From assembly GCA_963696405.1 (NCBI GenBank), contig CAVOJY010000006.1, positions 928,314 to 992,313 of the forward strand: a stretch of 64,000 nucleotides of DNA, given 5' to 3'. The notes beneath the pieces were generated by a model. The model was not told the origin of the DNA and made no database searches. It saw only the letters and a list, made by a program, of their open reading frames with translations. This stretch comes from CAVOJY01 sp963696405. GTDB lineage: Bacteria; Chloroflexota; Limnocylindria; Limnocylindrales; CSP1-4. Every line of letters starts with the position of its first letter. The first letter of the stretch is position 1. Positions 1-8,478 of the stretch are shown here, piece by piece. The position numbers and the translations under genes are program-made.

Positions 1-168
1 CTGCCGTGCCGGCGGCGATCCCACCGCGACCGCGACCAGCCAGAGCCGCACGTGCGACAGCCCGAAGGGCGAGCCCGACGCCTGCTCCTTCGCCGTGCCC
101 CGGCCTGCCCCGGCGCGCCGCGTGACTTCCGGGCGCGCAGGCTGCCGGTCGGTCGCGAGGTCGCTCAC
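1..168 (-). CDS. N-terminus of an unknown, possibly membrane, protein (cut by window edge)
   Basis: Reading leftward from a GTG at 168-166 there is an open frame of 56 codons that runs off the window. It starts V-S-D-L-A-T-D, continues through a polar Ala/Arg-rich stretch, and ends in a hydrophobic run (LWLVAVAV) that looks like the start of a membrane segment. No clear Shine-Dalgarno is visible. The product cannot be named from 56 residues. It could also be chance coding in GC-rich DNA, so support is modest. Confidence 0.35.
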   Translation of the reverse strand, partial: MSDLATDRQPARPEVTRRAGAGRGTAKEQASGSPFGLSHVRLWLVAVAVGSPPARQ

Positions 169-248
169 GAGGGCATTGTATGGCGGCCCGCGGCCGTCGC
201 GACCTGCCGTCGCGGCCTGCAGCCGCGGCCTGCAGTCGCAGCAATCCC

Positions 249-1091
249 CTACCGCTCGACCGGAAGGTCCAGGCGCGATCCCCATTCCGCCCAGCCCGCG
301 TCGTACACCGTCACGTCCTCGTGTCCGATCAACTCGAGGGCGAAGGCCACCTTCGTCGCCGCCACTCCCGTCGAGTCGTAGACGACGACCCGCTTCCCCC
401 GGCGTACCCCGGCGTTCGTCACCGCGCGCGCCAGCTGCCCGGCATCCCTGAAGCGGGCACTGCCGGTCTCGGTCACGAGGGATGCCGGGAGATTGACGGC
501 GCCCGGGATGTGTCCCAGGCGGGCCGACCCGCCCTGGCTCCCGGCGTAGTCGGCGGGGCTGCGCGCGTCGACCAGCTCGAGATCGAGAGAGCCGAGCAGC
601 GCCCTCACGTCCGTGGTGGAGAGGCGCCGACGCGGATCGACGCGCGGGGTGAAGGTGACGTGGTCGATCGGGTGCTGCGCGGTCGAGCTCGGCCGCCCGC
701 TCTCCACCCAGGCCCCCCACCCGCCATCGAGGACCCGCACGGCCTGGAACCCGTAGGCCTGCAGGCTCCACCACGTGCGGCAGGCGAAGAGCGCACCCGC
801 GTCGTCGTAGAGGACCGCCGCCATCCCGTCCCCGATCCCGGCTCGTCCCAGGGCGGCGACGATCTGCTCCGGCCCGGCGAGCTGGAACGGGACCGAATCA
901 TCGGGATCGACGAGGTCGGCGGCCCAGTCGAGGTGGACGGCGCCGGGAACGTGGCCCGCCGCGAAGAGACGCTTTGCCGTGCCATCCGGGCGCCAGCGGC
1001 AGTCCACGATCCGCAGGCCGGCACGGGAGATGTTCTCGGCGACCCAGTCGGCGCTGGCGAGGAGCTCGGGCCTGGCATAGGCGGGGGGCAT
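249..1091 (-). CDS. Two-domain rhodanese-like sulfurtransferase lacking the catalytic cysteine
   Basis: 280 residues, the usual length of tandem-rhodanese thiosulfate/3-mercaptopyruvate sulfurtransferases, which move sulfane sulfur to cyanide or thiols in the cytoplasm. The N-terminal domain has the inactive-type loop (LYDDAGALFACRTWW) and DGGWGAW. The C-terminal domain has VDARSPADYAG and GHIPGAVNLP. The active-site loop, normally C-G-S-G-V-T-A, reads D-S-T-G-V-A-A, so Asp239 sits where the persulfide cysteine should be. A sulfurtransferase reaction at this site is therefore unlikely; a binding or regulatory role is possible. It is divergent from an aminotransferase of the cysteine-desulfurase fold across a 21-bp palindromic spacer, suggesting co-regulation. 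The fold call is firm, the activity is doubtful. Confidence 0.88.
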   Translation of the reverse strand: MPPAYARPELLASADWVAENISRAGLRIVDCRWRPDGTAKRLFAAGHVPGAVHLDWAADLVDPDDSVPFQLAGPEQIVAALGRAGIGDGMAAVLYDDAGALFACRTWWSLQAYGFQAVRVLDGGWGAWVESGRPSSTAQHPIDHVTFTPRVDPRRRLSTTDVRALLGSLDLELVDARSPADYAGSQGGSARLGHIPGAVNLPASLVTETGSARFRDAGQLARAVTNAGVRRGKRVVVYDSTGVAATKVAFALELIGHEDVTVYDAGWAEWGSRLDLPVER

Positions 1092-1112
1092 CGACGGCTA
1101 TCATAGCCGCCC
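1092..1112. promoter_or_regulatory. Divergent palindromic promoter, probably giving two leaderless mRNAs
   Basis: The 21-bp spacer between two divergent start codons contains a perfect palindrome, CGGCTAT-C-ATAGCCG (1095-1109). Its centre gives a -10-like box on each strand: TATCAT (1099-1104, plus) and TATGAT (1105-1100, minus). Each ends 8 nt before its start codon, so transcription would begin at or next to the start codons. The palindrome could also bind a dimeric regulator. Inferred from sequence only. Confidence 0.5.
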
Positions 1113-2351
1113 ATGCTCGCGCCCCTTCCGCCCGCGGACAGCGAGAAGGTCGCCCTTCTGCGGGCCCAGCTCCCGGCGACCGACGCCGGCATCTACCTGG
1201 ACACCGGCTGGGTGGGGCCGCTGCCGGCCGATACGGCGAGGGCGATGCGCGAGCTCGAGGACTTCGAGCTCCGGTACGGCCGGGCGACACCCGATGCCCG
1301 GGAGGAGCTTCGCGGGCGCATGGACGAGGCGCGCGCGGTCGTCGCGGCGCTGCTTGGTGCCGACCCTGTGGCGATCGCCCTGACGCATTCGACGACCGAC
1401 GGCATGGGCGTCGCCGCGTGGGCCCTCGGCTGGCGGCCCGGTGACGAGATCGTGACCACGAGCCAGGAGCATGCGGGGGCACTCGCGCCGCTGACCACGA
1501 TCCGTGACCGGTTCGGGGTGGCGCTGCGCTTTGCCGATATCGGCGACGGGGGCGACGACGAGCGGACGCTCGCGTCAATCGAGACGGAGTTGACCGGGCG
1601 GACGCGGCTCGTGGCGGTCCCTCACGTGACCTGGCTCACCGGCGCGGTCCTGCCGGTGGAGCGGATCGGGGAGCTGGCGCGCAGGCGGGGAGCGTGGCTC
1701 GCCGTGGACGGGGCCCAGGCGGCGGGGGCGATCCCGGTCGACATCCCGGCGCTGGGTGCCGACTTCTACGCACTGCCCGCCCAGAAGTGGCTCCTGGGGC
1801 CCGAGGGCATTGGCGCGCTCTGGGCCTCCCCGCGTGCCGTCGCCGAGGCTCGCCAGTCGGCCGCCGGCTTGCACAACTTCGAGTCCCTGCCGCCGTCCGG
1901 TGAGGCCAGCCGCTTCGCGGACGCGCGCCGGTTCGATGCCACCGGCTTCCACCGCCCGTCCGTCGGGGGGTTCGCCCGGAGTGTCGGCTGGCTCGAGATG
2001 CACGTCGGTCTCGACTGGGCCTTCGCCCGTGCCGCCCGGCTGGCCCGCTGGACGGCCGAGGCGCTGGCGGCCGTGCCGGGCGTGGAGGTGCTGACGCCGC
2101 GCGACCGAATGGCGACCCTGGTGGCCTTCCGTGTCACGGGGTGGACGCCGGGGGAGGCGATTAGGGTCCTGGCACGGCGTCACTTCGCAGTCCTGCGGAC
2201 GCTTCTGCCCCTCCGGGCGCTCCGGGCGAGCGTCGGCTTCTTCAACACCGAGCCCGAGCTTGCCCGCTTCGTCGAGGGCGTCGCCGAGGTGGCGAGCCAC
2301 ACGCCCGATTCGCTTCCCGACCGCCCCGAGCTCGTGGTGCTGTCGGACTGA
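1113..2351 (+). CDS. PLP-dependent aminotransferase class V (cysteine desulfurase/isopenicillin-N-epimerase-like)
   Basis: 412 residues with the fold-type I layout of class V aminotransferases. The N-terminal part has YLDTGWVGPLP; a substrate-loop region has LTHSTTDGMGVAAWAL; the PLP-binding Asp region is WLAVDGAQAAGAIPVD; the Schiff-base lysine is in AQKWLLGPEGIGALW. The C-terminal small domain has LRASVGFFNTEPEL. Members desulfurate cysteine or act as epimerases or lyases on amino acids, and the substrate cannot be read from sequence. The ATG at 1113 is chosen because a -10 box lies 8 nt upstream and no Shine-Dalgarno is present. Its divergent partner is a rhodanese-fold protein, so a role in sulfur handling is possible but inferred. 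Confidence 0.85.
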   Translation: MLAPLPPADSEKVALLRAQLPATDAGIYLDTGWVGPLPADTARAMRELEDFELRYGRATPDAREELRGRMDEARAVVAALLGADPVAIALTHSTTDGMGVAAWALGWRPGDEIVTTSQEHAGALAPLTTIRDRFGVALRFADIGDGGDDERTLASIETELTGRTRLVAVPHVTWLTGAVLPVERIGELARRRGAWLAVDGAQAAGAIPVDIPALGADFYALPAQKWLLGPEGIGALWASPRAVAEARQSAAGLHNFESLPPSGEASRFADARRFDATGFHRPSVGGFARSVGWLEMHVGLDWAFARAARLARWTAEALAAVPGVEVLTPRDRMATLVAFRVTGWTPGEAIRVLARRHFAVLRTLLPLRALRASVGFFNTEPELARFVEGVAEVASHTPDSLPDRPELVVLSD

Positions 2352-2436
2352 GGAACCCGGGTCGGATGCGATCGCTGCACCGCCGGCCTTCTCGTGCTAC
2401 CGTTCGCGGCTTTCCTGACATCCGAAGGAGACAGCG

Positions 2437-3838
2437 GTGGCCATGACGCATGAACTCCCTGGAACTGGGCTGGACGACGCAGCGATCCGCGTCTTTCGGC
2501 AGCGGGTGCGCGGCAGCGTCATTTCGCCGAGCGATGCGACGTACGACGAGGCTCGCCAGGTCTGGAACACGCGATACGATCGCCATCCGGCCCTGGTCGT
2601 GCGGCCGGCGACACGAGCGACATCGTGAGGACCGTGGCCTTCGCCGCCGAGACGCGGCTCCCGCTCGCGGTGCGCAGCGGGGGCCACAGCCCCGCCGGCC
2701 ACGGCAGCGGGGACGGTGCGATTGTGCTGGACCTGTCCAGCCATGCGGGAGCTGTCCATCGATGTCGCAGCGGCGTCTGCCTGGGCCGGGCCCGGGCTCA
2801 CGGCGGGCGAATACACTGCCGCCGCCCACGAACACGGGCTGGTGACGCCGTTCGGTGACACGGGGTCGGTGGGGCTGGGCGGGCTGACGCTGGGAGGGGG
2901 CATCGGCTACCTCGTGCGGAAACACGGCATGACCATCGACAACCTCCTGTCGATCGACGTCGTGACCGCCGACGGACGCGCTCTGACTGCCAGCGCCGAA
3001 GAGGAGCCCGAGCTGTTCTGGGCTATGCGTGGTGGTGGGGGCAACTTCGGCATCGCGACCCGCCTCCAGTACCGGCTCCACACTGTCGATGGTGTATGGC
3101 GGGTTGCTGGTCCTGCCGGCGACGCGCGAGGTCGTGCGTGGTTCCTGCCCGTTGTTGCGAGCGCCCCCGACGAGCTCACGACCATCGGCGTCGTGTTCCA
3201 CGCGCCGCCGATGCCGTTCCTCCCGCCCGAGACGCACGGGAAACTCGTCTTCGGCGTCATCGTCTGCTACGCGGGCGATCCGGCCGGCGGGAGGACAGGC
3301 GGTCGCGCCGCTCCGGGCGCTGGCCACCCCGCTGGCCGACACGCTGGGCCCGATGCCCTACCCGGCGTTGTTTGCGTTCACCGCGGAGGCCGGAAACCCC
3401 GGACCGTCGATGGTCCGCGCAATGTTCCTGCGCGACCTTTCGGATGGCAGGGGTGGATACGGTCCTGGAGCACATGCACCGCGCGACATCGCCGGCGGCC
3501 ATGGCGCAGATCCGGGTCCTCGGGGGAGCCATGGCTCGCGTCGGCGATGGCGAGACGGCGTTTGCCCAACGCGGCCAGCGCATCATGTTCACGATCATCA
3601 CGCCGTTCGTGCCGCCGGCCCCGGCGGAGGCCAATGCCGCATGGACCGAGGAGTCTCGCGAAGCGCGATCCGGCCGCGGGCGACCGGCGCTTTCGCGAGT
3701 TTCCTCGAGGAGGAGGGCCCCGACGGCGTGCGGGCGGCGTATCCACCCGGAACCTACTCGCGCCTCGCGGCGCTCAAGCGACGGTACGATCCCACGAACC
3801 TGTTCCGCTTGAACCAGAACATCCCGCCGGCCCTGTGA
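2437..3838 (+). pseudogene. FAD-linked oxidase (berberine-bridge-enzyme type), broken by many frameshifts
   Basis: A GTG at 2437 with AAGGAG 6 nt upstream begins a protein resembling BBE-type flavin oxidases. The recognisable pieces jump between the three frames: frame 1 (about 2437-2610), frame 3 (SGGHSPAGHGSGDGAIVLDL, about 2625-2745), frame 1 (GLTLGGGIGYLVRKHGM and MRGGGGNFGIATR, to about 3095 and again about 3130-3290), frame 2 (3290-3450), frame 3 (3450-3665) and frame 2 to the stop (RYDPTNLFRLNQNIPPAL). The flavinylation histidine (SGGH) and the C-terminal BBE motif are present, so the whole gene is there, about 465 codons long. At least six frame changes make it non-functional as read. 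This is the most damaged gene in the window. Confidence 0.85.
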
Positions 3839-3859
3839 GGGCTACGATGCGCCTGCGGC

Positions 3860-3900
3860 GGGGGAGTAGCTCCATCGGTTAGAGCATCCGCCCTATACGC
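3860..3900 (+). pseudogene. 5' fragment of a tRNA-Ile gene (left boundary of island)
   Basis: These 41 nt match the first 41 nt of the intact tRNA-Ile at 9730 with two differences (D-loop A to C, and T33 to C beside the anticodon). They cover the acceptor 5' strand, D arm, anticodon and the start of the 3' anticodon stem, then stop. The two lie in direct orientation 5.87 kb apart and bound the repeat-rich island. It cannot fold into a tRNA. Confidence 0.85.
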
Positions 3901-3903
3901 ACC

Positions 3904-3990
3904 CCGCTCAGTGCGATGTGCTAGCGAGCGTGGAAGTCGTGCAGGATTTCGGCTCTGTTCGCTGCTCAGTTGGGCTCTCGCGACTGAGCA
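3904..3990 (+). repeat. Boundary element with inverted repeat, left copy
   Basis: Directly after the tRNA fragment is a stretch related to 9645-9727. Both begin with a GCTCAG...GTGCGAYGTGCTARCGA block and end with an inverted repeat, GCTCAGT-(about 12 nt)-ACTGAGC, followed by A-(A/T)-CCGC. The hairpin arms here lie at about 3964-3990. The element occurs only at the two ends of the island. Confidence 0.6.
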
Positions 3991-4010
3991 ACCGCCTACT
4001 GGGACGACTC

Positions 4011-4105
4011 GGCCCCGACACGGCGGCTCGAACTGGCCGGCACATCGGTTCTTGCGAGAGCCGACGCGAACCGGGATCGTCGTCCGCCCGTGGACTGGGC
4101 CGAGG
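4011..4105 (+). repeat. Island repeat, copy 1 (long form)
   Basis: Begins GGCCCCGACACGGCGGCTCG and ends near GTCCGCCCGTGGACTGGGCC. It contains a foldable core: CGGCTC+GAAC pairs with GTTC+GAGCCG around a short loop with a 6-nt bulge. It is about 93% identical to the copy at 7018. It stands before the small gene at 4239. The five copies lie only in the tRNA-bounded island, one at nearly every gene boundary. Confidence 0.8.
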
Positions 4106-4238
4106 GAAAGGCTACGACGCAGCATTCATCTCGCGGTGGTTTGCCAAACGAGTGCGTTCGGCGGGCAGCGTAGTACTGCGCGGCTCTTCGAGAGGGTCGG
4201 CGCCGAGTCCCCCCAGACGTACACTCAAGGAGTCTTCC

Positions 4239-4505
4239 GTGCCGAAGATCGTGGTCACTGCGGCGGTCAAGGATGTCGAGGCCTGGCTGAAGTTCAAGCC
4301 GGAGCTCGTCGCCCAGTTGTCCGCCGTCGCGTCGGACGGGACGAGTTACGTCGCGGCGGATGGCAGCAACCGCGTCGCCAGCACATGGGACGTCGCCGAC
4401 CTGGAGGCCTTTCAGGCGGCCCAGACCGCAGCCTCTCCCGAGATGGCGGCGGCGATGGAGCGGTACGGGATGATCCCGCCAGTCACGGTCTACATCGAGA
4501 AGTAG
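4239..4505 (+). CDS. Small dimeric-barrel-like protein (stress-responsive/ABM type), unknown function
   Basis: 88 residues starting at GTG 4239; AAGGAG at 4227-4232 fixes this start, and the longer open frame upstream is repeat sequence. The pattern MPKIVVTAAVKDVEAWLKFKPEL ... VAADGSNRVASTWDVADLEAFQAAQ ... GMIPPVTVYIEK (shown in parts) has the beta-alpha-beta arrangement of ferredoxin-like dimeric barrels such as antibiotic-biosynthesis-monooxygenase relatives. No catalytic residue can be identified. It sits between two island repeats like a cassette. The function is unknown and the fold call is tentative. Confidence 0.7.
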   Translation: MPKIVVTAAVKDVEAWLKFKPELVAQLSAVASDGTSYVAADGSNRVASTWDVADLEAFQAAQTAASPEMAAAMERYGMIPPVTVYIEK

Positions 4506-4507
4506 CC

Positions 4508-4545
4508 GGCCGAAGCCGGGATCGTCGTCCGCCCGTGGAGCGACG
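4508..4545 (+). repeat. Island repeat, copy 2 (3' half only)
   Basis: Three bases after the preceding stop codon, GGCCGAAGCCGGGATCGTCG and the following GTCCGCCCGTGGAGCG match the 3' half of the island repeat. The 5' half (GGCCCCGACACGG) is missing. It separates the 4239 gene from the hemerythrin gene. Confidence 0.7.
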
Positions 4546-4657
4546 CCGGGGGGACACCAGCGTGCCGCTTGCGGACGGCTTGGAGCGGCACCAAGCGGGT
4601 CTCAGGTCCGCGACGCCCGCGAGTCCACTCGCGCCGGGCACCAGACTCGCAGATTAC

Positions 4658-5299
4658 CTAGTGCGCTGCCAGTTCGGGGATGCGCCGGGTCAGCTCGGCC
4701 CAGTCGTCCCCGATCGCCTTCTGGACGAGGAGCTTGAGTCCCGCGAATGCTTCGGCAGGCAGCACCATCTGCTGGATGCGGAGCATGTTCTCGCGGTCGT
4801 CGTTGCCGATGAGAGGGAAGATCCAGGCGACCACCTCCGGGAAGCGGTCCTGGGGAACCCTGTTGGCCATGATGCCGACTGCCTTGCCCTGGTCGGGCAG
4901 GGAGACACGCTCGCGGACGATCCGGTACAGGTGCGTGTCCTCCTTGGCCAGATGCAGGTCGAGATGGAACCTGAAGGCGGCGGAGGCGCGCGCCGTCGCC
5001 AGCGCGTCACCGGCGGAGAAGGCCCCGTTCAGGGCGTCGAATGCAGCGTCCAGGCCCCGGTGGTCCTGCACGTAGGTCTCGGAAACCAACGGTGCGACCT
5101 GCTCGACGGCGGGGAAGATGGCCACTTCCTCTCCATCGGCGTGCCACACCAGCACCTCATTGAAGAACCGGAACCGCTCCACCGTCGCCGCGAGACCCGG
5201 TGTGCCGCGCGCTGTGCCGAGCGCCGCGGCGTCGATATCGGCCATGTCTCGCCGGAACGCGTTGTGGAACGCCACGATAGCGTCGATTGGACTGGTCAT
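4658..5299 (-). CDS. Hemerythrin-like HHE cation-binding protein
   Basis: 213 residues from the ATG at 5299, which has GGAGGA 8 nt upstream; an ATG 39 nt earlier is less likely. The first 140 residues carry the four-helix HHE pattern of di-iron ligands: an early FHNAFRRDM helix, LVWHADGEEVAIFPAVE, YVQDHRGLD, and FRFHLDLHLAKEDTHLY. Such proteins bind O2, NO or peroxide at a non-heme di-iron centre or store iron. A C-terminal extension (PEVVAWIFPLIGNDDREN...) is typical of soluble bacterial members that follow the HHE domain with a second helical part. It is the only minus-strand gene in the cassette-like island and is flanked by repeats on both sides. Confidence 0.9.
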   Translation of the reverse strand: MTSPIDAIVAFHNAFRRDMADIDAAALGTARGTPGLAATVERFRFFNEVLVWHADGEEVAIFPAVEQVAPLVSETYVQDHRGLDAAFDALNGAFSAGDALATARASAAFRFHLDLHLAKEDTHLYRIVRERVSLPDQGKAVGIMANRVPQDRFPEVVAWIFPLIGNDDRENMLRIQQMVLPAEAFAGLKLLVQKAIGDDWAELTRRIPELAAH

Positions 5300-5434
5300 A
5301 ACCGCCGTCCTCCATGCAACCCGCGGGTTCCGGGTCATCCCCCGCCGACCCTCCCCAGGTCGGTCGCGGACGGGCCGAGTCTACGGCGTGGTGCGGCGTA
5401 ACGATTGACACGGTAGAGGTTTCACATTCGGGCA

Positions 5435-5500
5435 GGCCCCGACACGGCGCCCGGACTGGCCGGCCGGAGCCGGGATCGTCGTCCGCCCGTGGAGCGGGCT
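5435..5500 (+). repeat. Island repeat, copy 3 (short form)
   Basis: Begins GGCCCCGACACGGCGCCCGG and continues through GAGCCGGGATCGTCGTCCGC. It lacks the roughly 30-nt internal block (CACATCGGTTCTTGC...) found in copies 1 and 4. It lies between the hemerythrin gene and the gene at 5758. A much weaker, possibly decayed copy may lie at 6130-6160. Confidence 0.75.
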
Positions 5501-5757
5501 TGTCGACAGGGTACCTGCCTTCCCGCAAGGGGTCAGCATCGGTAGACGCCCCCGCCCGCGCCCTTCTGACGCCCGAATGAACGCCCCAGGCGGGAAGGAG
5601 TACACTCCGCGGCTGCTCTCAGGGCTGGCAGCTTACGATGCGTCCCCTTGCACCGTTCCCTCACCCAGCCCATTGCTGGTGGCCGAGGCACGCTCGCTTT
5701 CGATGCGTCTTTGCCGTACGGGACGCCCGTCCGGCCACAATCGATCGGAGAACATAG

Positions 5758-6099
5758 ATGGCCCTCATGGCAGCAGCCTTTCCCATTCCGCCCGGCAAGA
5801 CCGACGAATGGAAGCGCTGGCAGAGCGAGATAAACGGCGCGCGGCACCGCGAGTTCGTGGCTTCCCGTCAGGCGGTGGGTGTCCGTGAGCGGACGTTCCT
5901 GCAGTCCACCCTGATGGGCGACCTCGTCATCGTCACCCTCGAGGGTGACGACCCGGCCGGGTCCTTTGCGCGGATGATCGGCGCCACCGACGCGTTCACC
6001 ACCTGGTTCGTCGGCAAGGCCAAGGAGATTCACGGCGTCGATCTCAGCGCCGTGCCCGAGGGCCCCATGTCCCAGCTCGTGGTGGACTCGGCCGCCTGA
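5758..6099 (+). CDS. Small conserved protein, dimeric-barrel/monooxygenase-like
   Basis: 113 residues (or 110 from the second ATG at 5767). Visible features are FPIPPGKTDEWKRWQSEI, RHREFVASRQAVGVRERTFL, DLVIVTLEGDDPAGSFARM and WFVGKAKEIHGVDL. The alternating strands and helices and the central VIVTLEGDD strand suggest a ferredoxin-like dimeric barrel of the EthD/ABM type. No heme or metal ligand can be pointed to with certainty. No strong Shine-Dalgarno precedes either start. It lies in the repeat-separated island. Function unknown. Confidence 0.7.
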   Translation: MALMAAAFPIPPGKTDEWKRWQSEINGARHREFVASRQAVGVRERTFLQSTLMGDLVIVTLEGDDPAGSFARMIGATDAFTTWFVGKAKEIHGVDLSAVPEGPMSQLVVDSAA

Positions 6100-6303
6100 A
6101 GCGGGCATCTGCGGCGCGCTCGGGCTTTGGTCGGCCGGAGCCCGGGCGTCCACGCCTGGCTGGATGCCTCTTCAGCGCGCGTCCCCTCTACCTATGGGGG
6201 TCGGCTGGCGCTGACATCTGCTCACTTGGTGAGGGAAGGGGACTCTCGATGACCGTACCCCGACTCGTGGCACCGGGGGCCCGGCTGAAGTCGGCGTCGA
6301 CCG

Positions 6304-6930
6304 ATGGCTGACGGCCTGACCGCCGCCGCTGCGCTCCTCGTGGCCGGGCCGGTCCTGGGGGTGGTGGGTCTGTTCCGCCCGGCCCTGTTCCGCGTGTGGA
6401 CGGCACCCCGGGACGAGCACCTGGCCATGGTGGGCGCGCATCGCGGAGCATGGGTATCGGCCAATGCGGGTTTCACCAGCGCCGCCGTCCTCACAGCGGC
6501 GGGGCTCGTTGTCCTTGCCGGATCCCTGGACGTGGATGAGGGCCCGAAGGGCTGTCCTGGCCGCCGCCGCCGTCATCTACGCCATCGCGGGGACGCTGTG
6601 GTGTGCCGTCGTGGCGATCCGGACCCGGACCACCCCGGCGCTCGCCGAGATGGTGGAGGCCGGCACTCCCACCGAGCCTGCCGAGACCCTTCTCGGCGCC
6701 GCCATCGGCGGCTTGTTCGCCGCCTTCACCCTTCTGACGGGCGCGGCGCTCGTGGCTCTCGGAGTCGCGCTCGCGCTGGGCGGCGGCGTCGCTGCCCCAT
6801 CGCGTGGCTCGCGGCGCTGATCGCGGGCCTTATTGTCGCCCGCTTCCTCGCGTCTGGAGACGCCATCCCGGCGTTCCTCTACTTCCCGACGTTGCTCATC
6901 GGCCTCGCGCTGCTGCTCGGCTGGACCTGA
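6304..6930 (+). pseudogene. Small polytopic membrane protein, frame broken twice
   Basis: An open frame from ATG 6304 encodes two membrane segments (LTAAAALLVAGPVLGVVGLF and SAAVLTAAGLVVLAGS). Near 6540 the hydrophobic coding moves to frame 2 (AVIYAIAGTLWCAVVAIRTR, LLGAAIGGLFAAFTLLTGAA), and near 6800 it returns to frame 1 (AWLAALIAGLIVARFLASG, LLIGLALLLGW) up to the stop at 6930. Read through, it would be about 208 residues with six membrane helices. The two compensating shifts could be sequencing indels or decay. I do not recognise the family. Confidence 0.6.
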
Positions 6931-7017
6931 GTCCCACAACCCGGTCGCCCGCGCACCCGGGCCCATGGAGGCAGTCTGGAACCCGCCGGGCGCCGGCTCA
7001 GCGGACAGTGATCGACT

Positions 7018-7110
7018 GGCCCCGACACGGCGGCTCGAACTGGCCGGCACATCGGTTCTTGCAAGAGCCGACGCGAGCCGGGATCGTCATCCGCCCCTGG
7101 AGCGGGGCCG
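7018..7110 (+). repeat. Island repeat, copy 4 (long form)
   Basis: Begins GGCCCCGACACGGCGGCTCG and includes the internal CACATCGGTTCTTGC block; it differs from copy 1 at a handful of positions. It lies between the broken membrane-protein gene and the half-size TauE gene. Confidence 0.8.
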
Positions 7111-7199
7111 GGCGAGCCGGGACCCGCCACGTGAGACCAGGGCGGCACGGCCGTGAAACAATCTCCCATGCGTTGTGCCGTGGTGGAGGTGAGCCGACG

Positions 7200-7562
7200 A
7201 TGCCCGTCCTTCTGCTAATTGGAGCGATCGGCCTTGTGGGGGGCCTACTCTCCGGACTGTTCGGGATCGGTGGGGGCCTGGTGATCGTGCCCGGCCTCGT
7301 CCTACTTGCCGGCTTCGGAATGACCCAGGCGGCCGGCACATCGCTGGCGGCGCTTCTCCTCCCGGTCGGGCTCCTGGGAGCCATCGAGTACTGGCGGGCG
7401 GGCGAGGTGGACATACGTGCCGCGGTCATCATCGCCGGCGGACTTCTTGTCGGGGCGTTCTTTGGCGCCCGCCTCGCAACGTCCTTGCCTGCGGACACGG
7501 TTCAGAGAGCGTTCGGGGCCTTCCTGTTGGTCGTCGGGGCGCGGCTGCTCTTCTTCCGCTAG
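7200..7562 (+). CDS. Half-size TauE/SafE-family membrane protein
   Basis: 120 residues from ATG 7200, preceded by GGAGGTGA at a good distance. The glycine-rich TauE/SafE signature GLLSGLFGIGGGLVIVPGL is followed by AAGTSLAALLLPVGLLGAIEYW and a final pair of hydrophobic segments. Full TauE/SafE carriers have about 250 residues made of two such repeats; this protein has one, so it probably works as a homodimer. The family exports sulfite and small sulfonates or organic anions across the inner membrane. A full-length relative lies at 49743. It is one of the repeat-flanked island genes. Confidence 0.85.
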   Translation: MPVLLLIGAIGLVGGLLSGLFGIGGGLVIVPGLVLLAGFGMTQAAGTSLAALLLPVGLLGAIEYWRAGEVDIRAAVIIAGGLLVGAFFGARLATSLPADTVQRAFGAFLLVVGARLLFFR

Positions 7563-7601
7563 GCGTCGACCCGGCCCGTCTTACCTGGCACCGCCGTCGA
7601 T

Positions 7602-7670
7602 GGCCCCGACACGGCGGCTCGAGCTGGCCGGCCTGAGCCGGGATCGTCGTCGACGCGCGGAGCGGGCCGT
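7602..7670 (+). repeat. Island repeat, copy 5 (short form)
   Basis: Begins GGCCCCGACACGGCGGCTCG, lacks the internal block, and continues GAGCCGGGATCGTCGTCGAC then GGAGCGGGCC. It lies between the half TauE gene and the cupin gene. Confidence 0.75.
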
Positions 7671-7969
7671 CAGGGCCGGCCCGTCGTCGGCACCCGGGCT
7701 GAACGGGCGCACGGCGTGATCGTTGGCCGTCTTACTTCGGGGCCCAAGCGTCCCACCCGGACCCCGGAGCCCGATACCCTACGCCAAACAGGCACACTCG
7801 TACAGGCTCGCGGTTTCGCATCCGCCCGCTGTGGACAAGGCACTTGACAACGTCGGCGTCGGATCGTACAAACGCGGGCTTTCGCGGACGCCCCGGCCAC
7901 GTCCCGCTCCGAGCTACGGAGCAGACCGGGGGACCGGCGCTGCCGGACCCGCGGGCAAAGGACAGTACG

Positions 7970-8338
7970 ATGGCCGTCGCGACAAAGGCCGAGCAGAAGC
8001 GTCTGGACGCTCCAGACGTGACTCGCAAGTTCGCAAAGGGCCGCACCGAGGTGGTCACTGTCGGTGGCACCACCCTGGGACGGTTCACCTTCGAGCCGGG
8101 GTGGCACTGGCTCGAGCACGTGAAGCCCATCGCCGGTACCGACCTCTGCATGGTGCCGCACCTCCAGTACGTCATCTCCGGTCGACTGCGCACCCGGTTG
8201 CAGTCCGGCGAGGAGTTCGAGGTGGGCGCCGGCGAGGCGGCGTGGATCCCGCCCGGCCACGACGGCTGGGTCATTGGCAACGAGCCCTTTGTCGGCATCG
8301 AGGTCATGGGCGCCGCCGAGTACGCCAAGCCGGAGTAG
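7970..8338 (+). CDS. Small cupin-domain protein
   Basis: 122 residues from ATG 7970 with AAAGGA upstream. The single-cupin pattern is GGTTLGRFTFEPGWHWLEHV, HLQYVISGRLRTRLQSGEEF and GAGEAAWIPPGHDGWVIGN. The first cupin motif retains two histidines (WHWLEH), although the spacing is not the strict metal-binding consensus; the second motif ends PPGHD. Such proteins bind small molecules or metals and are often stress- or detoxification-related. It is the last recognisable cassette gene before the phage relic. The substrate is unknown. Confidence 0.85.
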   Translation: MAVATKAEQKRLDAPDVTRKFAKGRTEVVTVGGTTLGRFTFEPGWHWLEHVKPIAGTDLCMVPHLQYVISGRLRTRLQSGEEFEVGAGEAAWIPPGHDGWVIGNEPFVGIEVMGAAEYAKPE

Positions 8339-8478
8339 ATAGCCAGGCGGACCCCACGGCCCGTGAGGTTGGGGCCGCCGCGCCACAGAACACAGCCGCC
8401 CCGGATGGCCGGTGCCCGCAAGGATCTCGGGCCCGGCCTCGAGACGCCCCACCGCTGAATAGCGCACGCGGAGCGTTC

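Noticed and set aside
3911..5401. A 496-codon plus-strand frame over the first island repeats and the hemerythrin gene
   Set aside because: It crosses the repeats and reads antisense through the hemerythrin gene; the small gene at 4239 in another frame has the real ribosome-binding site.
4011..7670. The island repeats as integron attC sites
   Set aside because: They fold and sit between small genes, but I find no RYYYAAC...GTTRRRY core and no integron integrase in the window. Kept only as an analogy.
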